Origin: Lycorma delicatula
Taxonomy: Eukaryota; Arthropoda; Insecta; Hemiptera; Fulgoridae
DNA length: 64,000 bases
Assembly: GCF_047948215.1 (NCBI RefSeq)
Contig: NC_134455.1
Coordinates: 223,986,526-224,050,525, forward strand
Direction: 5' to 3'
In this document: positions 58,161 to 64,000 of the stretch, in pieces
How the letters are laid out: every line of letters starts with the position of its first letter
Numbering within the stretch: position 1 is the first letter of the stretch
Program-made: the position numbers and the translations under genes
Notes under the pieces: model-generated
What the model was told of the DNA's origin: nothing
The model's input: only the letters and a program-made list of their open reading frames with translations
Database searches by the model: none

Positions 58161-59386
58161 AAAAAAAATAATAATCACACCTCAGAGATCTAGAAACCAG
58201 CATGTCAACTACTAAAGTGGCCCCCATTTTATACCAGTCACTGTGAAAAGTGTATTACTAAATGCAATTTGCAGGTGAAATGCATTACAAATAAAATTTC
58301 TAACTATATTTCCTCTCATTTAATTTCTGCAGTTTTTGTGCCTAACAGACATGATTGTTCCTTGCTATTTAAAAAACTTAAGTTTGATTCAAAGTAGACC
58401 GAAATTTCTAAATAAATAAAATAATATTTTGTATCTATACACATCTGCATTTGTTTATAGACTTTCCTAACATCTGTATAATTTTTAAAAATATTTGATA
58501 TATCCAATATTTATCCTAATGAAGATACACAGTAGGATAAAGAACTGATGAATTAATAGTCATTATTTATTGATGAAGTTATAGTTAATTTTTTCCATAA
58601 ATTCATAAGTTCTTTTTAAAGAAATCAAAATTTGAAAAGTAACATACAGTATAATTGTAAACACTTTTAGTGTACTATTTATAATTTTACTTACTTTTTC
58701 CTCCACTAAAATTTTAAGTCAACAGGTAAGATGCAATCAACATAAGTTTTCATTTTCAGGATAAAGAAAAGTGTTTTAACTTTTATCAGAAGTCTGTACT
58801 TATCATAGTTATTATGTCTGAAAAGACAAACATATAACTTAAATATTATTTTTGAAGCTAATTACTTAATTCTAGAGTTGCCATATGGTTTTAAGAATTA
58901 CAAGATAAATTTCAATTAAGTCTGCAAAATGTTGACTTCCAACTCATGTTTACATCTAAAAATTTCATATGTATTGCATAATAATAAATTTAATACCATT
59001 TCAAATAAAATATTTACTACAATGCAAATGTAGACACTTTAAGTTATGAGATTTACAAGTTATTTCAATTTTTTCTAATTTCTGTTTGTTCTTGGTAGAT
59101 TTCAAAATATTTAGAGTAGTGATACATTGAGCTCTCATTATAAATATCACTAACCAGAATATTGAAATAAAAACACAGAAATCATATTTAAATCAAGTAC
59201 TAATAAAATTGTCTGTATAAATTTATGCACATTAAGATTGTTTGAATATCATTTAATTTATGAATTTATTGTTAGTTCATAAACTAAATTATTGTTACTA
59301 TTCTAAAGAAATAGTTATTTTTGTTTTTCTTTTATCAATTGGCCAAAAAAATTATTGCAGTAAAACAAAGCAGTTTTTACAGTGTT
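58161..59386. other. Intergenic AT-rich, no feature seen
   Basis: The ORFs at 58316-58507 and 59260-59451 lack recognisable motifs. The latter reads into the left end of the next transposon. Confidence 0.5.
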
Positions 59387-60747
59387 TGGAAAGTTGCCGC
59401 TATGCAGTATGCTTTAGAATTATGTGGTACAATCTGTTCTTTAGGTGTTAGTTGGTTGCCCTGTGGGTTTGTTGGGCGTTGTTCAGTAATAAACCAAGAT
59501 GTCAGTTGTTGAGTTGTGACTGAATGTGCTTAGTTTCGTTTCGTTTATCAGTATCAACAGTTGCGAGAAATGTAATGGTTCTTTTGGTAGAAAAATGCAC
59601 TTATCTTGTTGAACACATCTTTCATGAGGGTGCAAATATACTGATTTAGTGATGCACAAGTTTCCAAATACTCCTGTTCTTCACCACATTGCAGTTCAAA
59701 CTCTTGTCAAAAAAAAATCTCAGGCAACAGGTTCTGCTGAAGACGATTGAAATGGAAGACCACCCATACTTAAAATTAAATGGCCTACTTTACACTATGG
59801 TTTCACACAGACATTAAATGAACAGAAGCTGCTTGATATTTCAGATGCTATGGCTGAAGGTCCATCAAAGTCAACGTACATGTTAGCACGGCAGCAAAAT
59901 ATTAAACTTGCTACCGCACTTAAAGTTGTAAGAAAAGAACTAAAAGTTTTCCCCTACAAAGTAATGTGTATTCAAAAACTGAAACCTACTGATCATGCCA
60001 ACAGACTGAATTATTGTCAATGGTTAAAACATTTTACTGACAAACGTTTATCCTTGGCATTAAGTTTTTTTTACAGATGAAGCATGATTTCATCTGGGAG
60101 GGTATATTAATTCACAAATACAAAACTGTGGTCAACTAACCCTCTTGAATTGCAGGAACAATCTTTACATGAAGAGAAAATTGGAGTTTGGGTTATTGTT
60201 AGTAGAACATGCATCGTGGGTCCAATCTTTTTTGAAAATACAGTTAATAGTGATCATTATTGTGCTGTTTTAACAAACTTCATTAGTCAATTGACAGAAA
60301 TGGGAGATCAATCATGGTTGGTTCCAACAAGATGGTGCCACATAGCACACAGCTAATAGGTCAATGACATTTTTTACAGAAGTACTTTGATGAATGAATC
60401 ATTTTGAGGGGTCTGTGGCCTGCACAATCACCCAATATCATTCCCCAGGTTACTTTCTGTTTGGGGCAGTGAAACAAGCAGTGTATTGTAACAGGTGATG
60501 CACAATTGATGAACTAAAAGTCACAATAATGGCATATGTATGAGACATTCCACTATATCAGCTGGTTAAAGTGTTTGAAAACAAATTGAAATGTATGCAG
60601 TGTTATATAGATGTTGGAAGAGATAATTTTCAACACTTTTTACAAACTATTCTGTTATTATACGTTTATATCCGTTTATATAAAATAAAACAAAGACAAA
60701 GTAATAATTAAGAAATTCCCATAATTCCAGTGCACAGTAACTTTCTG
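59387..60747 (+). mobile_element. Tc1/mariner relative (DUF4817/DDE type), copy 2
   Basis: Inverted repeats: 59387-59404 (tggaaagttgccgctatgca) and 60731-60747 (inverse: tcagaaagttactgtgca). Transposase pieces: HTH (LVEKCTYLVEHIFHEG), 59850-60080 (STYMLARQQNIKLATALKVV, then RKELKVFPYKVMCIQKLKPT), and the first catalytic region at 60060-60110, broken by a frameshift. 60150-60356: EEKIGVWVIVSRTCIVGPIF, FENTVNSDHYCAVLTNFISQ. The C-terminal end at about 60600 is VGRDNFQHFL. It is longer and better preserved than copy 1 at 22529-23830 but still broken by stops and frameshifts. Confidence 0.85.
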
Positions 60748-63700
60748 AACATACTGTACTTCCACACAAACATTACATAGTTGGTAAGTAAAAGAAAATC
60801 ATTTTATTCTATAGGGAGGACAATTAAACAAGGTCACTGAATGCTATTTGAAATGAAAAGTAAAACAATGATGAAGGGGGTGTCATGGTAGAACAATGTA
60901 AATATTAGTAGACAGACATGATTCACAGGCAGAGGATGGAGATGTAAGAAATAAATGGGGGTGAATATGTTACAGATTTGATTGAACAATTAATGGATAT
61001 TGTTTATTATACTTATGCTCTTTTATTATTTTACATTTATGTGCGTATTTGGCTGAAAAAACTCAATACTGAGTAAGTTATCATTTAATTATAATAATAG
61101 ATTATAATATAATACAATATCTTATCATTCCATAAAATTTTTTTTTTTTTAGCATGATAAAAGTTATTTCTATTTCTTATATAACCTAAAACCTGTGAAT
61201 TATATCTCTACTTTTAAAGTACAATGTGAGTTACAAAAAATTCCCTTTCAAATCAAATATGTTAAGATATATAAGTTTTTTAATTTGCACCAGACATGGG
61301 GAGTACATTTATAAATTTATTTCTCAATATGGTCTAACTGGAACAATCTAATTTTATATTTGCTTCTTACATATTTGAAAAAAATTATTCTGTGGATGCT
61401 AAAACATGGTTTATTAGTAATTTTAGTTTGAAAAGTAGAGCTGAAATAAAGTAGTATAAAAATTAAGGTCTTCTAACAAGATTTTTATCAAATCAACCGA
61501 TTCAGAAACTCAGCCAATTGTTTAAGTGTAATTACAGGGTTAAATTAAAAATATTTTTACTCCATATTAGAGTTCTTTTCTTTCCCAACAATAAGCAGTT
61601 TTAGAATAACTTCTTACTTGTAAATTACTCTACATGGTCACTAGGGGACAGTAATATAAATAATAATTATGGGATGACTCAGGGCTATAAAATAAAAATA
61701 TTCAATTTTAAACAATTTCAGTGGCAAGAACGGCAATTTGCCTTTCATCTGTAGGTGGTACTATTTTAAAATTTAAAAGTAATAGGCTAACAGACAGTCA
61801 CATAAATAAGTTTTAAAGAACATAGATTATAGAAATAAAAGTATAGTCTAAATAGATTTATTATATACAAAAATACAACATACTTATTTACAAATAAGCA
61901 ATCATTTTTTGCCATATGAAAATGCTTACAACTAAAATATATTATTCAGCAGCTAAATTACAAATTTTTTAAGTGAATTTTCTTATATTACACAGAGAAT
62001 TCAACAATAAATTAATTTCATTAACCATAGCAAACAACAATCAATTTACAAAACCATATTATGCAACTTGTATGAATTTAATTGTTAACAGCAACTAACA
62101 ATCAGTTTATAGAACCACATTATGCAACATGTACAAATTTAATCTTGATCACTTTTTTATTTATGATGTAATGATTATTCAAAATTTACAATCCATTGAC
62201 AATCTTATTTTTCATATGTATGTGTGTATTTACATGTAAATAAATGGACAAAACCACATCCTTCACAGTAATTTCATATCATCTTTTTTTCTTTTTTATT
62301 AATGTTTTTCAGTCTAAAAGGAATTAAAAAATTACTTTTTGTTTTTTTATATATATCTCAAAGGCAATTCTGTTCTTGCCTAATAACAAAATTATCTATC
62401 ACCTATCTAAAATTAACTACCTTATGCTGAAACTAATAGAATGCAGTTAATAAGACTTTTATATGTAATGCGATTTTTCATTAAACAATAGATAATATTG
62501 CTGCTGTCTAATTTCTCCTGTTCGCCACAAAAACTATAATTAACCAAGGATTAACTTCTAAAAAATTAAATAAAGATTGTACTTAAATTATGAAATTATG
62601 TATTATTAAACAGTATGCATATACTATGTAATCCCTTCTCTTATTTTTTGAGCTTAAGAATATTTATAACTTAAAAAAAAGAGAAAAATACTAAATTATG
62701 ACTGCAAGATACACTTACTGTAAAATAAATTTAAAAAAGGAAAAATCACAATTAATAAAAAACAAATTTAAAAAAACCAGCCATTTTTCTACTCGTAGTT
62801 GCTTCACTTTTCTTTGGGATGATTAGAAAACTGGATAACTTTGCTGTGAATCTGACTCAGCAACAGTAGTTAAATACATATAATTACTTTTTAACTAAAT
62901 GTATATTTTCATGAATAATCAATCAGTTATCTTAGGCATTAAAAAAACTTTTACTAATACAGGACTCCCATATTCAACCATTTACTTTCTTTTTTTCTTA
63001 TAATAAAAAGTACTTTTTCTAGTCTTAGCAGCAAAAAATGGTTAATCCAATCCAACAAAAACTTCACTACAAAATAATTAATACATTTACTCTTGTAATG
63101 ACAATGGTGCACCATGAAGGTTTTATGGTAATATTAATAAAATTAAATGTAGATGAATCTAAAAATCTTTAACAACTTACCATTAAAGGAGAGAATATTA
63201 TGAAGGGTGACTAGTTTGTATCTTTGAAATTTTATACTTGATTTACATAATTTTATTTTCCAAGATGTAGTGTTACCTAAGATGTCCCTTGTGCTGTGGG
63301 TTAAATAATTAGGTGATAATGGAATATGGTTTTTATGGTTGGCACAAGAATAATTTAAAAATCATATTGAACATTTTAGCATAGAAAAGACAAATGGATT
63401 AAAGTTAGACAGTAATTTAACTACATACACACTGTTTAAACAGTCTGATATATAAGCTAATTAAAAATATAAAATCTTCTCTATAACTTCTAAATGTAAG
63501 GATTACATCTTGATTTTGTTTGTGTTTGTGAAAGAATATTAATAAAATATATTAATATTATTAAAATTACAGCCTCATTTTTTGTGTTTTTTTTTTTTTG
63601 TTGAAAAAGCAAGAATCTTAATGGAACTAAACTTTCAAAGACATTTACTTTTGCTAACTGAACTGAACAATTCAATATGACAAAGAAATCTTCAGATTGA

Positions 63701-64000
63701 AAAATAAATATAAAAAAAGTTAATTTTAGATTTAATATAAGATTTAATATATTTATTTTATATTAATATAAGAGTTATATTTTATAACTTAGTACTTTAG
63801 AAATCAATAAAATCAGGACAAAGCAGATGGAAAATTCACAATCTGTAAAAAAATCCCATCTTAAATTTTCATTTTTTCACACTATACCTTCAGTTTGTTG
63901 AAAGCAATGTGTCAGATTACTGGATGAAATAGCTAAAAATAGAATGTATTGTACCAATAGTACAATTTCTAAGAAATAAGATTTCCTTTGTAGCTTTCTG
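60748..64000. other. Intergenic AT-rich, no gene seen
   Basis: 3.2 kb of AT-rich sequence with homopolymer runs. There are no ORFs with family motifs, no tRNA-like folds and no obvious repeats shared with the rest of the window. Old unrecognisable transposons or introns of a neighbouring gene could be hidden here. Confidence 0.5.

Noticed and set aside
1..64000. CRISPR array, bacterial operon or phage content
   Set aside because: No spaced direct-repeat array, no ribosome-binding-site-led ORF clusters, and a spliced eukaryotic gene is present.

Overview
The window is nuclear DNA of an animal, almost certainly an insect. It is AT-rich, has one conserved spliced gene with introns of 5 to 14 kb, and is otherwise built from the decayed remains of transposable elements (R1-clade and other LINEs, a Penelope-like element, several Tc1/mariner lineages, pogo, Merlin, Helitron, tRNA-derived SINEs). 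A large-genome hemipteroid insect would fit, but I cannot fix the order or species from sequence alone.

The only host gene I can support is the 5' part of ribophorin II (RPN2, a subunit of the ER oligosaccharyltransferase), on the minus strand. Exon 1 (29354-29360, only ATG TGG A), exon 2 (24033-24220), exon 3 (10073-10201) and exon 4 (4659-4816) join in one open frame with consensus splice sites. They encode a signal peptide and the first ~160 residues. The remaining exons must lie beyond base 1.

Layout from left to right. RPN2 intron 4 (1-4658) holds an R1-like LINE that has lost its RT core. Intron 3 (4817-10072) holds an internally deleted mariner, a 0.9-kb diverged inverted repeat and a SINE 3' fragment. 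Intron 2 (10202-24032) holds an I/Jockey-like LINE, a mariner, two 5'-truncated copies of one LINE family flanked by oppositely oriented Penelope GIY-YIG fragments, an R1-clade relic and a DUF4817-type mariner relative. Intron 1 (24221-29353) holds another Tc1/mariner relic with a SINE nested in it (13-bp target-site duplication) and a Merlin (IS1016-like) relic.

Upstream of the gene (29361-64000) the sequence is intergenic and still denser in transposons: a 2.6-kb pogo-like element with terminal inverted repeats and a TA duplication; Helitron and gag relics; three copies of an unclassified dispersed repeat; a (CA)n(CG)n(CA)n tract; a 1.3-kb DUF4817 mariner with 29-bp inverted repeats; an R1-like LINE; a TIR-bounded element with an unclassified protein; a short-TIR element; and a nearly perfect 1.15-kb palindrome with a SINE in each arm. 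A nested stack follows, in which one LINE is split by an R1-like LINE (14-bp duplication), by a SINE (11-bp duplication) and, at its 3' end, by a nearly intact mariner. The last 3 kb show no features.

Apart from RPN2 nothing here looks like an active gene system. The most notable items are the palindrome, the unclassified TIR element at 43961-46149, and the datable nested insertions.
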